DNA from: Streptomyces sp. NBC_01197
GTDB taxonomy: Bacteria > Actinomycetota > Actinomycetes > Streptomycetales > Streptomycetaceae
Assembly: GCF_036010505.1 (NCBI RefSeq)
Contig: NZ_CP108570.1
Location: 1 to 64,000 of the forward strand
Direction: 5' to 3'
DNA length: 64,000 bases
Shown: positions 9,501-16,545 of the stretch, one piece after another
Numbering within the stretch: position 1 is the first letter of the stretch
How the letters are laid out: the number at the start of each line of letters is the position of its first letter
The notes under the pieces: generated by a model
What the model saw: only the letters and a program-made list of their open reading frames with translations
What the model was told of the DNA's origin: nothing
The model's database searches: none
Position numbers and translations under genes: made by a program

Positions 9501-11567
9501 GTTGTCGGTCATACCGGCCTCGTCGACGATCACCAGGGCGCCCGCCGGGATGCGGTACTTCTCGGCGCCTGCGATCGGGCGGCCCTCGGCGATCGACCGG
9601 TTGGCAATCAGCATCATCTCGATGTTGGCGACGTTCTCCACGCCCTCGTCGCGCAGCACCTCGGCGGCGCGCTGGCCGCTGGCCAGACCGATGACCTTGC
9701 GGCCCTCGTGCGCCTCCCACACCTCGGTCAGCGCGGCGAGCGTGTAGCTCTTGCCCGCGCCGGCCGGGCCGACCAGCAGGTCGATCTTGCGGCCGGAGGT
9801 GGCGGCGGCCCGGACGAAGTCGGCCTGGCGGCCCTTGAGCCCGCGGCGCTGGATGACTTCCTCGACCAGCTCGCTGGGCACGGTCGGCGCAGCGCGCTTG
9901 CCCGCGAACTCGGCCAGTCGGCCCTCGGTGCGCAGGGCCTCCTCGGTGGCGTACCGGTCGAAGGTGTCGGGGTTCGGCTCGTACTTGAAGGTCCCGTCGG
10001 TGCGCTGCAGCTCGGCGGGGACCTCGACCAGGGCGGGCGCCTTGGTGAGCACCACGCCGTTGTCGGCGGTTGGGGAGAGCGCGTCGTCGGCCAGCTGGTT
10101 GAGCAGGTCGCGGACCTGCTGGCGCTCCAGCCCGCCCAGCGTGTCGGGGAGCTGCCGGTTCAGCTCGACCAGCAGGTCAGGGCGCGTCCAGGTGGGCTTC
10201 GCCTCCTGCACCGCGGCGATGGCGCGGCGCTGGATGACCTCGGGGTCGAACTCCTTGGCCGGGCGGTGCAGATCGTGAATCGCGGACTGCTCGGCGATCC
10301 GCTCGGGCACGTCGGCCAGCGACTCGCGGAAGCGGGCCTTGCTCGACTCCTCCCAGCGCTGGAGCAGGGATTCCCTGGTCACGGCGTCGTGCTTCTTGGC
10401 CGCGCGCTGACGGAGGCTGACGTCCTCGCTGATCCGGGCCAGCGTGTAGGCGGAGGGGGCGACGCCGTACTTCTCCTCGAACGCCTTGGCGACCTCGGCA
10501 ACCTCGGCGGTGATGGCGGTACGCCGGCTGCTGAAGTTGTCCCGCAGGTCCTGGTCCACGCCGACGAACTCGCGCGCCTTGCCGTCCGGGCGCATCTGCA
10601 CCCGCCAGCCCAGCACCCGCTCCGCTTCCTGCTCGGCTACACGCTCGGCGATGTGCCCGGCGGCCTGCTTGTGCCGGAACAGGCCCGTGCCGTCCAGCGC
10701 CCGCCACACCTCGCGCTCCTCGCCGGTGACCGGGTCGACATCCACGCACCGGACCTTGTTCAGGACGGCCGCGTGAACGTGGAGCTGGGGGTCGTCCTGC
10801 CTGCTCGTGTGCTGCGCGAACGCGGCCACGATGAACTTGTCGGCCTTGACGTACTCGCCGCTGGTGCGGCCGTCCTTGCTCGCCCCGTGGTGGCCCTTGC
10901 GGGTGTACCCGGCCTCGTCCTGCATGTGCTCCAGACCGGCCTGCACGCCCGCCTTCCAGCAGTCCCACAGCTGGTCGGCCTGGCGGCTGAACTTCTCGGC
11001 TGTCTCCAGGTCGCCGGCCTCGCGGGCCTCGGCGGCCTTGACCTGCAGCGCGGCGTGCGCCACCGACCACGACTTCGGAGCCGAGAACGTCAGGTCGTAG
11101 TACAGCTTCGCGCTGGGGGCTTCCTTGCGGGTGCTGATCTCGATGGCCTTGAGCTGCTCGGGGCTCAGCACCCCGCCGGGGGTACGGGCCTCGGCCGCGG
11201 CGAGGTTCTTCTCCAAGCGCTTCTCGTACGCCTTCTCGTAGTTGCGCGGCGCGTCGCCGAGACGGCACTCCTTGCGGATCTTCTTCTCCGCCTGGGCGTA
11301 CTCCTCGCTGCCCTCGGGGTGCGGGATCGACGCCAGCCGGGCGTACATCTCGTCCCGCTTCCGGGGGTCGATGAAGTCGCTGAACAGGTCCTCGAAGACC
11401 TCGTTGGTGACCTCGCCGGACAGGCCCAGGTCCGCGATGCCGTCACCGGTCCAGTAGCCGGGCGGCTCCCCCTGCAGCTCGATCGAACGCAGGTAGTAAT
11501 GCTCGGCACCGGCACCGACCGTCTTGGTCAGGTAGCCGGGATCTGAGCCTGCACTGATCGACAACAT
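6543..11567 (-). CDS. MobF-family (TrwC/TraA-like) conjugative relaxase-helicase
   Basis: Large bifunctional enzyme predicted to nick oriT, bind the cut strand and unwind it for transfer. The relaxase half starts MLSISAGSDPGYL, the usual opening of TrwC-like proteins, which is why I prefer the ATG at 11567; upstream starts reach 11624 and no clear ribosome site decides. Candidate nucleophile tyrosines are Y12, Y24 and Y25. GLSGEV and the metal-binding HTSRQDDPQLHVH (about 253-265) match TrwC. The RecD/TraI-type helicase part has Walker A GPAGAGKSY (about 599) and VIVDEAGM (about 679). The last 600 residues are coiled coil with a Pro-rich tail. Length is about 1674 aa. Its partner is the coupling ATPase at 1044. 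Confidence 0.92.
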   Translation of the reverse strand: MLSISAGSDPGYLTKTVGAGAEHYYLRSIELQGEPPGYWTGDGIADLGLSGEVTNEVFEDLFSDFIDPRKRDEMYARLASIPHPEGSEEYAQAEKKIRKECRLGDAPRNYEKAYEKRLEKNLAAAEARTPGGVLSPEQLKAIEISTRKEAPSAKLYYDLTFSAPKSWSVAHAALQVKAAEAREAGDLETAEKFSRQADQLWDCWKAGVQAGLEHMQDEAGYTRKGHHGASKDGRTSGEYVKADKFIVAAFAQHTSRQDDPQLHVHAAVLNKVRCVDVDPVTGEEREVWRALDGTGLFRHKQAAGHIAERVAEQEAERVLGWRVQMRPDGKAREFVGVDQDLRDNFSSRRTAITAEVAEVAKAFEEKYGVAPSAYTLARISEDVSLRQRAAKKHDAVTRESLLQRWEESSKARFRESLADVPERIAEQSAIHDLHRPAKEFDPEVIQRRAIAAVQEAKPTWTRPDLLVELNRQLPDTLGGLERQQVRDLLNQLADDALSPTADNGVVLTKAPALVEVPAELQRTDGTFKYEPNPDTFDRYATEEALRTEGRLAEFAGKRAAPTVPSELVEEVIQRRGLKGRQADFVRAAATSGRKIDLLVGPAGAGKSYTLAALTEVWEAHEGRKVIGLASGQRAAEVLRDEGVENVANIEMMLIANRSIAEGRPIAGAEKYRIPAGALVIVDEAGMTDNSDMDQVRALIEAAGAKCVPAGDHHQLTAVGAGGIFAQWVEDAPGVHVLDEVRRFRDTDPVTGEKVVRQWEADASLQLREGDSEALAAYELHGRWRGGSAEEMTERAYQAWLTDHLDGRNPLLIAQDNAQVAELSARVRADLVRAGKVSEDGVVLRTGREEHGIETKAGVGDLIQLRRNNRRITAESGSFAVNRTVAEVTGISDNGALMVKLEDGSQMHLPAGYVKEHVELAYAATVHGAQGRTVGVCHSLVDPNSTNREALYVMLTRGEVENFGYVITHRDGDGLKAEEIPHHLAVLDSTLQRSGLELTATKTIKAELEHREHLAVLEPVWSGVKEQDAEKRFGTALLQAIGTEDYERCASSEAFGSLLRLARHVEDQGFDAEDLLVRTARSRELETADDVAKVLHDRLNKAYNLVERDQVRAEEAEQRAALAEQERKVEDAVEAGQAPVDPEALQRAAEAAQQSDPHAELMKQTLATQAGVETLHAGTDPETVERQEAELAAALRAAEEMTDADVEQLVDAPEPVEAEAHPHFEDLMRQNEAFAQNVEVLHAGQGQEVARRQAEEREARWEAMDSYTARTPDLDGDLGRFLQEWAVEMDERTERLGQRVAEEQPAWAVDRLGPVPEDPTERADWERRAGRVERYREAHGYDHNTKAIGQAPPQGAVEARADWERARRALGVDEKEADIARASDETLRQMIERAEREEEWAPPYVADDMQKAFTAERDFKDQAVQMELRAQEQAEKEAAEHEERVTQAMHQAQTATGYNEHQQALAQTMALQQVPTLQAEIDPSDLVKETLDRAQTSRDIAETMGDRASRYQEVQQTREAWVEETQTVRDEAALARTELERRAPEPEIEEPEAPAAPAAPAAPTQSVEEHLMEAMEQARLAQEILQQRAQEREQEAERQKEAERQQPQAEELERERRDTGFGGYGTDYERLGQELAQAERDATPEPAAPEPEPVAVPAPEPPAPPTPEIDLDVDM

Positions 11568-12526
11568 CGAGACACAGAGTAGGCGGTTTTCAAGATCAAC
11601 AACAGCCATCGGATCGTGATGCATAGGTGTGGGGGTTGATGTAGTGAGCAGGGGAATTACGGTGTGTTAGGTGGTCCGGATGATCAAGGGAAGAAAAGAG
11701 GTCCTGTGTCCGGGGTCCGAGGAAGATCAAAAAGGGTCGCTACGGCGGCGGGAGAGAGGCAGACCTGCGGCCTTTCGGGTCGCATTCGGCCTGCATGGGC
11801 GGGCCTCGGCCCTCGCGGTGTAGGCAGACCTGCGGCCTTTCGGGTCGCATTCGGCCTGCATGGGCGGGCCTCGGCCCTCGCGGTGTCGCGCACGGTCTGT
11901 ACCGAAACGTTCCAGTCGGCGGGCACGGCCCGCACCGGCTCCGGCGCTCGCGCTGCGGAAGCGCCCACCGGGTCGTCGTCGCGCCAAACAGGAAGGCGGC
12001 ACTGGCCACCCTCCGCGCCCGTGCGCTACGGTCGGCGGCGACGACTTCGACCCCCGCCGGGCTTCCCGGCGGGGGTCGACTGTTACCGAGTGCCGGGGGG
12101 CCGGTAACGCTGCGCCCCACCCCGCCCGGCGTGCTCGGCGGGCGGGGCCTCCCCGTGAGCCGCTCGACGCTGCGTGACCGAACCGGTGGGGCAGTGCCCC
12201 ACCCCCGCCGCGCGCGGACGCGGCCGGCCGGGGCTCCGCTGGGGCAGAACAGGGCGGCCGTGCCCCACGCCCCGGGGAAACGACGTGGGGCACGGAAGGT
12301 GGGGACGGGAGCCGGGTCACGGCGGCTCCCCGGAGGACGTGGTGGGGACGCGCTCCGGCACGTGGTCCCGCGCGAGGCGTCCGGAGCGGGGACCGTTCCC
12401 CGCCCGCCGGCACCGCGGCGGAGTCGTTCCGGTGGGGATGCCCCGGGTGCCGACGCCTTCCCACGCGCCGCGCGCGATGTGCCCCGGGGACGGGCATGGG
12501 GCCACTTTCCCCGCCCGTGAACGCGG
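11568..12526. other. Non-coding tract upstream of relaxase; candidate oriT region
   Basis: About 960 bases without a convincing gene; the frames that span it code for low-complexity Arg/Pro/Gly protein. The part next to the relaxase start (11570-11750) is less G+C-rich and contains GATCAAGGGAAGAAAAG and GATCAAAAAGGG, followed by the 65-bp tandem repeat. MobF relaxases usually act at an oriT close to their own gene, so this is the best place for oriT in the window. No nic site could be recognised by eye. Confidence 0.4.
11757..11886 (+). repeat. 65-bp direct tandem repeat, two copies
   Basis: Copy 1 spans 11757-11821 and copy 2 spans 11822-11886, apparently identical by eye. The unit includes CGGCCTTTCGGGTCGCATTC and an imperfect palindrome GGGCCTCGGCCC. 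It lies 190 bases upstream of the relaxase start, as expected of a relaxase accessory-protein or oriT-associated repeat. A recent slippage duplication is the alternative. Confidence 0.75.
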
Positions 12527-12558
12527 ACCGGCCCCGGACCTGTCGGTCCGGGGCCGGT
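12527..12558 (-). terminator. Terminator after HNH operon
   Basis: Fourteen-base perfect arms ACCGGCCCCGGACC and GGTCCGGGGCCGGT surround a TGTC loop, 15 bases past the stop of the HNH gene. Confidence 0.75.
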
Positions 12559-12572
12559 CTCGCTGGGCCGGT

Positions 12573-13217
12573 CTAGAAGAGCGCGTCCTGGTGAGCGCCG
12601 GAAGGGTTGCCGGCGGCCAGCGCGGCGGTGATGGCCGCGTCCAGGTCCTCCGGCCGGGCGGCGGCGATGGCGGCCTGGACCGCTCGCGCCCTACCCACCG
12701 CGCCGCGCACATCGGCCAGCGCATGGCCCGCCAACCTGCGACGACTCGCGGCGTCGCGGTTGTTGTCGCCCCTCGTCCCGGCCAGCCAGTGCGCCGGGTT
12801 CTGGCACGGCGGCTCATCGCAGGTGTGCCTGACCACCAACCCGGGGGGCAAGGAGTCGGGCCCGTTGGCGAGGCGGTAGCCGAACAGGTGGGCGGGCACG
12901 GTGCCGCGCCGGGTCCGGCCCGGGAGGGACACCGCGCGGAACGTGCCGTGCGCCGTGTCAGTCAGCCCGCCGGTCCACCACCAGCACTCGTCCGGGCCGC
13001 GCCGCAGGACGTGGGCGCGGTACCGGGCGACGGTTTCCCCATCGGCCAGCAGCACCGCCCAGGGCACTTTTTCCCCGGCTGCGGTGGGGTCCGGCCCCGC
13101 CTCCGCTTCCCCACTGCCCGGGGCGAGGCGGCCGGGAACGACCGCGTCTTCCCCACCTGCAGGGCGGGGAACGTCGGCGCCGGAACCGGGGCCGGTTTCC
13201 CCGGCCGGGGGCCTCAC
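12573..13217 (-). CDS. HNH endonuclease-like protein
   Basis: The GTG at 13217 overlaps the stop of the upstream zinc-ribbon gene (GTGA), which defines the start and implies coupling; product 214 aa. The first 60 residues are Pro/Gly-rich and disordered. The rest carries an HNH_3-like core: CWWWTG, GYRLANGP, then VVRHTCDEPPCQNPAHW and GTRGDNNRDA (about 130-170). These supply the His, Asn and His of the motif and the Cys pair seen in this group of phage and plasmid nucleases. A helical C-terminus follows. It may cleave DNA, but nothing shows when or where. Confidence 0.72.
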   Translation of the reverse strand: MRPPAGETGPGSGADVPRPAGGEDAVVPGRLAPGSGEAEAGPDPTAAGEKVPWAVLLADGETVARYRAHVLRRGPDECWWWTGGLTDTAHGTFRAVSLPGRTRRGTVPAHLFGYRLANGPDSLPPGLVVRHTCDEPPCQNPAHWLAGTRGDNNRDAASRRRLAGHALADVRGAVGRARAVQAAIAAARPEDLDAAITAALAAGNPSGAHQDALF

Positions 13218-13735
13218 CCATGCCCCCGTGGGGACGGACCGGCGTTCGGAGGCAGGGGACCGTGCCCCGCCCCACCGTGGGGACGCTGAGGTTCGAGCCC
13301 CACCCCGTCGTCGCTTTCCGTGAACACCGTGAGGGCGCCCTCGGGGTCCGGGGCGGAGCCGACACCGGGGAGCCGCCCCCACGGCGGGGACCCGGGGACG
13401 CGCACCGTGCCCCGCGCGCACTCGCGGCCCGGGGCACCGGTGGCCGGCGCGGGCTGCTCCTCGTCGACCAGGTCGTCGTCCTCGTCGTGTCCGTCCTGGG
13501 CGGCCAGCTCGACGGTCGCCTCGACGTCGACCTCGCCGGTGCCGTGGTGGATGAGCACCGCACCCGTCTCGTCGGTCTCGGTGTAGGGCGGCAGGGCGTC
13601 GTCGTCGTCCGGGTCGCCGGTGCCGTAGGTGCGCCGGGTGCAGTCGGGGGCCGTGCAGCGCCAGACCTCCTCGCCCTCGACCTCGATCCGCTCCGTAGCG
13701 GTCGAGCAGTCCGGGCACCGTGGCGTGAGGTACAT
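13214..13735 (-). CDS. Acidic zinc-ribbon protein
   Basis: The ATG at 13735 overlaps the upstream stop as TGATG, and its own stop overlaps the HNH start, so it is the middle gene of a coupled trio. The N-terminus has CPDC and CTAPDC (about residues 8-32), a four-Cys zinc ribbon. A strongly acidic middle (DPDDDDALP, HDEDDDLVDEE) and a Gly/Pro-rich tail follow; total 173 aa. Such small ribbons often act as protein- or nucleic-acid-binding adaptors. The tail from about residue 100 is low-complexity, and its true extent depends on the coupled downstream start. Confidence 0.6.
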   Translation of the reverse strand: MYLTPRCPDCSTATERIEVEGEEVWRCTAPDCTRRTYGTGDPDDDDALPPYTETDETGAVLIHHGTGEVDVEATVELAAQDGHDEDDDLVDEEQPAPATGAPGRECARGTVRVPGSPPWGRLPGVGSAPDPEGALTVFTESDDGVGLEPQRPHGGAGHGPLPPNAGPSPRGHG

Positions 13736-14358
13736 CACACACCCGCCGAAGGGGGGAGGGCGTGCTGCTGCAGGAAGGCGCCAGCGTTGGCGGCGGCCTC
13801 CTCCTTGGTGTCGTACGTGATGTCCTCGCCAGCCTCGCCCGGGGTGCCGTCGGCTCCCTGGCCGATCCACCACCACCCGCCCTCGCTGCCGTGCCACGAC
13901 AGGTTGGCGGTGCCGCCGAACGCCTCGATCGTGGTCCGGGCTTCCTGGCCGGCCGGGGGCGCGGACATGGCGCTGACGGCGTGCGGCCACTTCTTGCGGG
14001 CGCCCTGGCGGGTGATGGCCCAGGCGTCGCCCAACTGCGGGTAGCCCGCCCCCCGGGTCCCGGCGGCGGCCACGGTGCGGTCGGCCAGCTGCCCGGCGAC
14101 CGTGCGGATCTCGCGCAGCGCCCGGAGCCGGGCGAGGTGCCAGTCGCCGGCGTCGCGGACGACCAGGTGCGCGTCGTCGGGGGCGGCGGCCGGGAGGTCC
14201 CGGACGCGGGTGGAGAGCTGGTCGGCCAGTTCGTCGGCGAGGGTGTCGAGCCGGGCGCGGACCTTCGCGGTGCGCTCGGGGTCCGGCTCGGCCCACGCCG
14301 GGTCGCGCAGCTGCGCGACGTCGGCGGCGAACGCGTCGGTGTAGAAGTCACTTCCCAT
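13735..14358 (-). CDS. Hypothetical protein, first gene of HNH operon
   Basis: 207-aa product starting MGSDFYTDAF. The N-terminal 100 residues are helical and charged (VRARLDTLADELADQL, RALREIRTVAGQL). The C-terminal part has a Trp-rich stretch (SWHGSEGGWWWIGQG) and GEDITYDTKEEAAANAGAFL, which looks like a small alpha/beta domain. I do not recognise the family. It is coupled to the zinc-ribbon and HNH genes. Its promoter must lie in the 14.36-14.6 kb intergenic region, where palindromes resembling the candidate partition sites cluster, so a plasmid DNA-binding protein may control this operon. Confidence 0.6.
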   Translation of the reverse strand: MGSDFYTDAFAADVAQLRDPAWAEPDPERTAKVRARLDTLADELADQLSTRVRDLPAAAPDDAHLVVRDAGDWHLARLRALREIRTVAGQLADRTVAAAGTRGAGYPQLGDAWAITRQGARKKWPHAVSAMSAPPAGQEARTTIEAFGGTANLSWHGSEGGWWWIGQGADGTPGEAGEDITYDTKEEAAANAGAFLQQHALPPSAGV

Positions 14359-14361
14359 GCT

Positions 14362-14408
14362 GACAACTTAGTTACCCGAACCCGCTCACGACAACTGAGT
14401 TACCCAAA
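14362..14408. repeat. Two degenerate direct repeats related to the palindrome half-site
   Basis: GACAACTTAGTTACCCGAA (14362-14380) and GACAACTGAGTTACCCAAA (14390-14408) differ at two positions and are spaced 28 bases start to start. The second ends GAGTTACCCAAAT, one base different from the left half of the 20-bp palindrome. They begin 4 bases upstream of the 207-aa gene's start codon, so a bound protein would block that promoter. Confidence 0.6.
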
Positions 14409-14446
14409 TCGGTTCGGATCGGCACCCTGGCCACAGCCTGCCGTGA

Positions 14447-14466
14447 GTCACCCAAATTTGGGTGAC
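14447..14466. repeat. 20-bp palindrome, third candidate parS-like site
   Basis: GTCACCCAAATTTGGGTGAC, identical to the copies at 4103-4122 and 4400-4419. It lies in the divergent promoter region between the HNH operon and the Mrr-like membrane gene, about 10 kb from the other two copies. Confidence 0.7.
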
Positions 14467-14595
14467 CGGCCGAAGGGCTTGTTATCAGCACGGCGGGGGG
14501 CGGGATCCCGTTTCCCGTTTCCACCTGCGGCGGTGCAGCTGTACGCGGGGTGGGGCGGGCAGATATGACAAGGGACGTCAAAGCACGGGGGCGAG

Positions 14596-15351
14596 GTGGT
14601 GGGGGTGAACGCGGTGTGGCCGCTGAGCCGGTCTCCTGTCGGCACGCGGCGGGCCTGGCGCAAGCGCGAGGAACTGCAGCGGTGGCTCAACGGGAAACAG
14701 GGGCCGGAGTGGTGGGAGATCGTGCCCGCGCTCGCGGCGGTCCTCGCCGTGATCGGGTCACCCCTGGCCGGTCTCGGCTGGCTTTGGTCCCGGGTCGGCT
14801 GGTGGGCGGCGCTGCTCGCAGCGGCGGCCCTCGCGTACGGGGTCCGGGCCGCGGTGCGCCAGCGGCGGGCCGTGCTGGCGCGGCGCCGGCGGCGGGCGAG
14901 GTGCTACTCCCTGCCTGAGATCGACGGCGCGGACGACCGGAGGTTCCGGGCGATCATCGGGCGGCTGCTGCTGCGCGACGGCTGGACGCAGGTCCGCGGG
15001 GTGCGCATCAGCCGGGAGGTGGTGCACCTGGTCGGCAACGGACCCAACGGGCGCCAGCTCGGCGTGGCCTTCGAGCGGGGCGCCGACCGTGCCGGGCAGG
15101 GGAACGGGGGACGTGCGGCACTGCGCCCGGTGGGCGGTGCCCCGCAGCTGCCGACTGCTACCGCCCCGGGCGCCCGGCCGCTGTTCCTCGTGGTCAGCTC
15201 CGGAACGTTCGCCCGTGAGCGGGTGGTGTGGGCGGCCCGGCACGGCGTGCGGCTCGTCGACCGGGCCCTGCTCCAGCGGTGGGCGGCCGGCGAGGACCTG
15301 GCGGTGCTCCTCGACCTCGACCTGGACCACGTCCAGCCGGACGCGTCGTAG
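14596..15351 (+). CDS. Membrane protein with Mrr-like restriction endonuclease-fold domain
   Basis: The GTG start at 14596 (alternatives 14599 and 14605) gives 251 aa. Two adjacent hydrophobic segments (about 45-62 and 68-83) precede a basic RRRRRARC linker. The C-terminal domain runs RRFRAIIGRLLLRDGWTQV, then GRQLGVAFERG, LFLVVSSGTF and GVRLVDRALLQRW. This strand-helix order and the final GVxLVDRxxLxxW are typical of Mrr_cat-type domains. The usual D..QxK catalytic pattern is not clear (GVAFERG where D..ExK is expected), so it may be a binding rather than a cutting domain. Convergent with the NERD gene, which has a similar two-helix layout. Confidence 0.62.
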   Translation: MVGVNAVWPLSRSPVGTRRAWRKREELQRWLNGKQGPEWWEIVPALAAVLAVIGSPLAGLGWLWSRVGWWAALLAAAALAYGVRAAVRQRRAVLARRRRRARCYSLPEIDGADDRRFRAIIGRLLLRDGWTQVRGVRISREVVHLVGNGPNGRQLGVAFERGADRAGQGNGGRAALRPVGGAPQLPTATAPGARPLFLVVSSGTFARERVVWAARHGVRLVDRALLQRWAAGEDLAVLLDLDLDHVQPDAS

Positions 15352-15367
15352 CGGGACGGACACGACG

Positions 15368-15397
15368 AAGGGCCCGGGAGTTCTCTCCCGGGCCCTT
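15368..15397. terminator. Bidirectional terminator between convergent genes
   Basis: Thirteen-base perfect arms AAGGGCCCGGGAG and CTCCCGGGCCCTT surround a TTCT loop. The hairpin lies between the stops of the Mrr-like gene (plus strand) and the NERD gene (minus strand), so it can serve both. Confidence 0.75.
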
Positions 15398-15415
15398 GCT
15401 GTCGAGGTCCTGCGG

Positions 15416-16159
15416 TCAGCTGCTGTGCCGGGGGAGGCCCTGCTCGGCCAGCTGCTCCACGGCGGTGACCCGGGCGGCGTCCCACCCGGGCTGGGCGGGG
15501 AGTCCGGAGAGCATCCCGCGCAGCTTCTTGGCCTCGATCACGGTGACGCCGTGCAGCTCGGTGCGCCCGCGTGTGGCGGGGACCTTGGCGCCGTGCACGG
15601 CGAGGATCGGGCGGACCGGCACCCCCAGGATCCTCGCGGCCTGCTGTGCCTCCCACACCACGGTCTTCAGCGCCTTGGTCTGGTCGTAGCGGCCGTAGCG
15701 CAGCAGCCCGCCGTTGATGGTGATGCGGGACTTCTTCGACCGCCAGTTCTTGCTGTCGACCAGGACCACGCCGAACAACCCGGCGACCAGGTGGTCGAGG
15801 TTGGCCTTCGACCCGGGGATGGCCCGGTCGTGCAGCACGGCGTAGCCGCGGCGGGCGAGGGGTGCGAGCAGCCGGGCGGTGGCCTCCTCGCCGTTCGCGC
15901 CGGACGTCCAACTGTTGTGCTGGCGGCGGTAGGTCTGGCGGATGCCGTATGCGAGGACGGCGGCGGCGACCAGGGCGCCGAGCTGCCACACGGTCACGGT
16001 GCCGGCGGCCCAGCCGATGACGGCGGCGGCTGCGGCGGTCAGGGGCAGTGCCCACTTCGCGCGGTGGTGCTGGGCGGCGCGCTCGGCCGCGCGCTGTAAC
16101 TCGCCTTGGCGGCGGGCGCTTGCCCCGGCTCCGCCGCGGCGACCTGGTGTGGTCGTCAT
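15416..16159 (-). CDS. NERD-domain membrane protein
   Basis: The ATG overlaps the upstream stop (ATGA). The 247-aa product has a basic N-terminus, two transmembrane helices (about 36-52 and 58-74), then a nuclease-related domain. GANGEEATARLL carries the conserved Glu, SKANLDHLV the conserved Asp, and GVVLVDSKNW the D-x-K in place of the usual E-x-K. NERD domains are related to the Mrr/RecB endonuclease fold and occur in plasmid and signalling proteins. It is the last gene of a three-gene operon with the 129-aa membrane protein and the coiled-coil zinc-finger protein. Whether it cuts DNA is unknown. Confidence 0.78.
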   Translation of the reverse strand: MTTTPGRRGGAGASARRQGELQRAAERAAQHHRAKWALPLTAAAAAVIGWAAGTVTVWQLGALVAAAVLAYGIRQTYRRQHNSWTSGANGEEATARLLAPLARRGYAVLHDRAIPGSKANLDHLVAGLFGVVLVDSKNWRSKKSRITINGGLLRYGRYDQTKALKTVVWEAQQAARILGVPVRPILAVHGAKVPATRGRTELHGVTVIEAKKLRGMLSGLPAQPGWDAARVTAVEQLAEQGLPRHSS

Positions 16160-16545
16160 GTTGTCCCCTCCTGCTGGTCGTGGTCGTCGGTGACGAGAGT
16201 GGTCTGCAGGTGGCCGCGGAACTCCAGCCGGTTCATGAGCAGGGCGTGCGCCTCCTCGCGGCTGATCTGCAGGTTGAAGTCGTCCTCGGCCCGGCGGGTG
16301 ACGTCGGCCGCGCTAATGAGCATGATCCGGGGAGCGCGCCAGTCGGTGACCTGGCGGTTCAAGCTCTCCCGGACCGACATGCTGATGGCCCAGTCGGTCG
16401 CATTGACCAGCTGCAGCCTGCGGTGCTCAGCGGCGACCCGTTGGTCCCGCTCGGCCCAGTGCCGGCGGACGCGGCGGTGGATCCACGGACTGACCAGCGA
16501 GAGCAGGAGTGCCGTACCGAGCAGGACGTAGGGGACCATCGTCAC
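16156..16545 (-). CDS. Small membrane-anchored hypothetical protein
   Basis: I chose the GTG at 16545 because it overlaps the upstream stop (GTGA); an ATG six bases later is possible. The 129-aa product begins with one transmembrane helix (MVPYVLLGTALLLSLVSPWI). A basic stretch follows, then a soluble helical domain with SMSVRESLNRQVTDWRAPRIMLISAADVTRRA and REEAHALLMNRLEF. No family was recognised. It is sandwiched between and coupled to the coiled-coil and NERD genes, suggesting that the three products act together at the membrane. Confidence 0.6.
   Translation of the reverse strand: MTMVPYVLLGTALLLSLVSPWIHRRVRRHWAERDQRVAAEHRRLQLVNATDWAISMSVRESLNRQVTDWRAPRIMLISAADVTRRAEDDFNLQISREEAHALLMNRLEFRGHLQTTLVTDDHDQQEGTT

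Noticed and set aside
11795..12520. Long overlapping open frames on both strands upstream of the relaxase
   Set aside because: Products are Arg/Pro/Gly/Ala low-complexity protein without ribosome sites; typical of unselected frames in very G+C-rich DNA.
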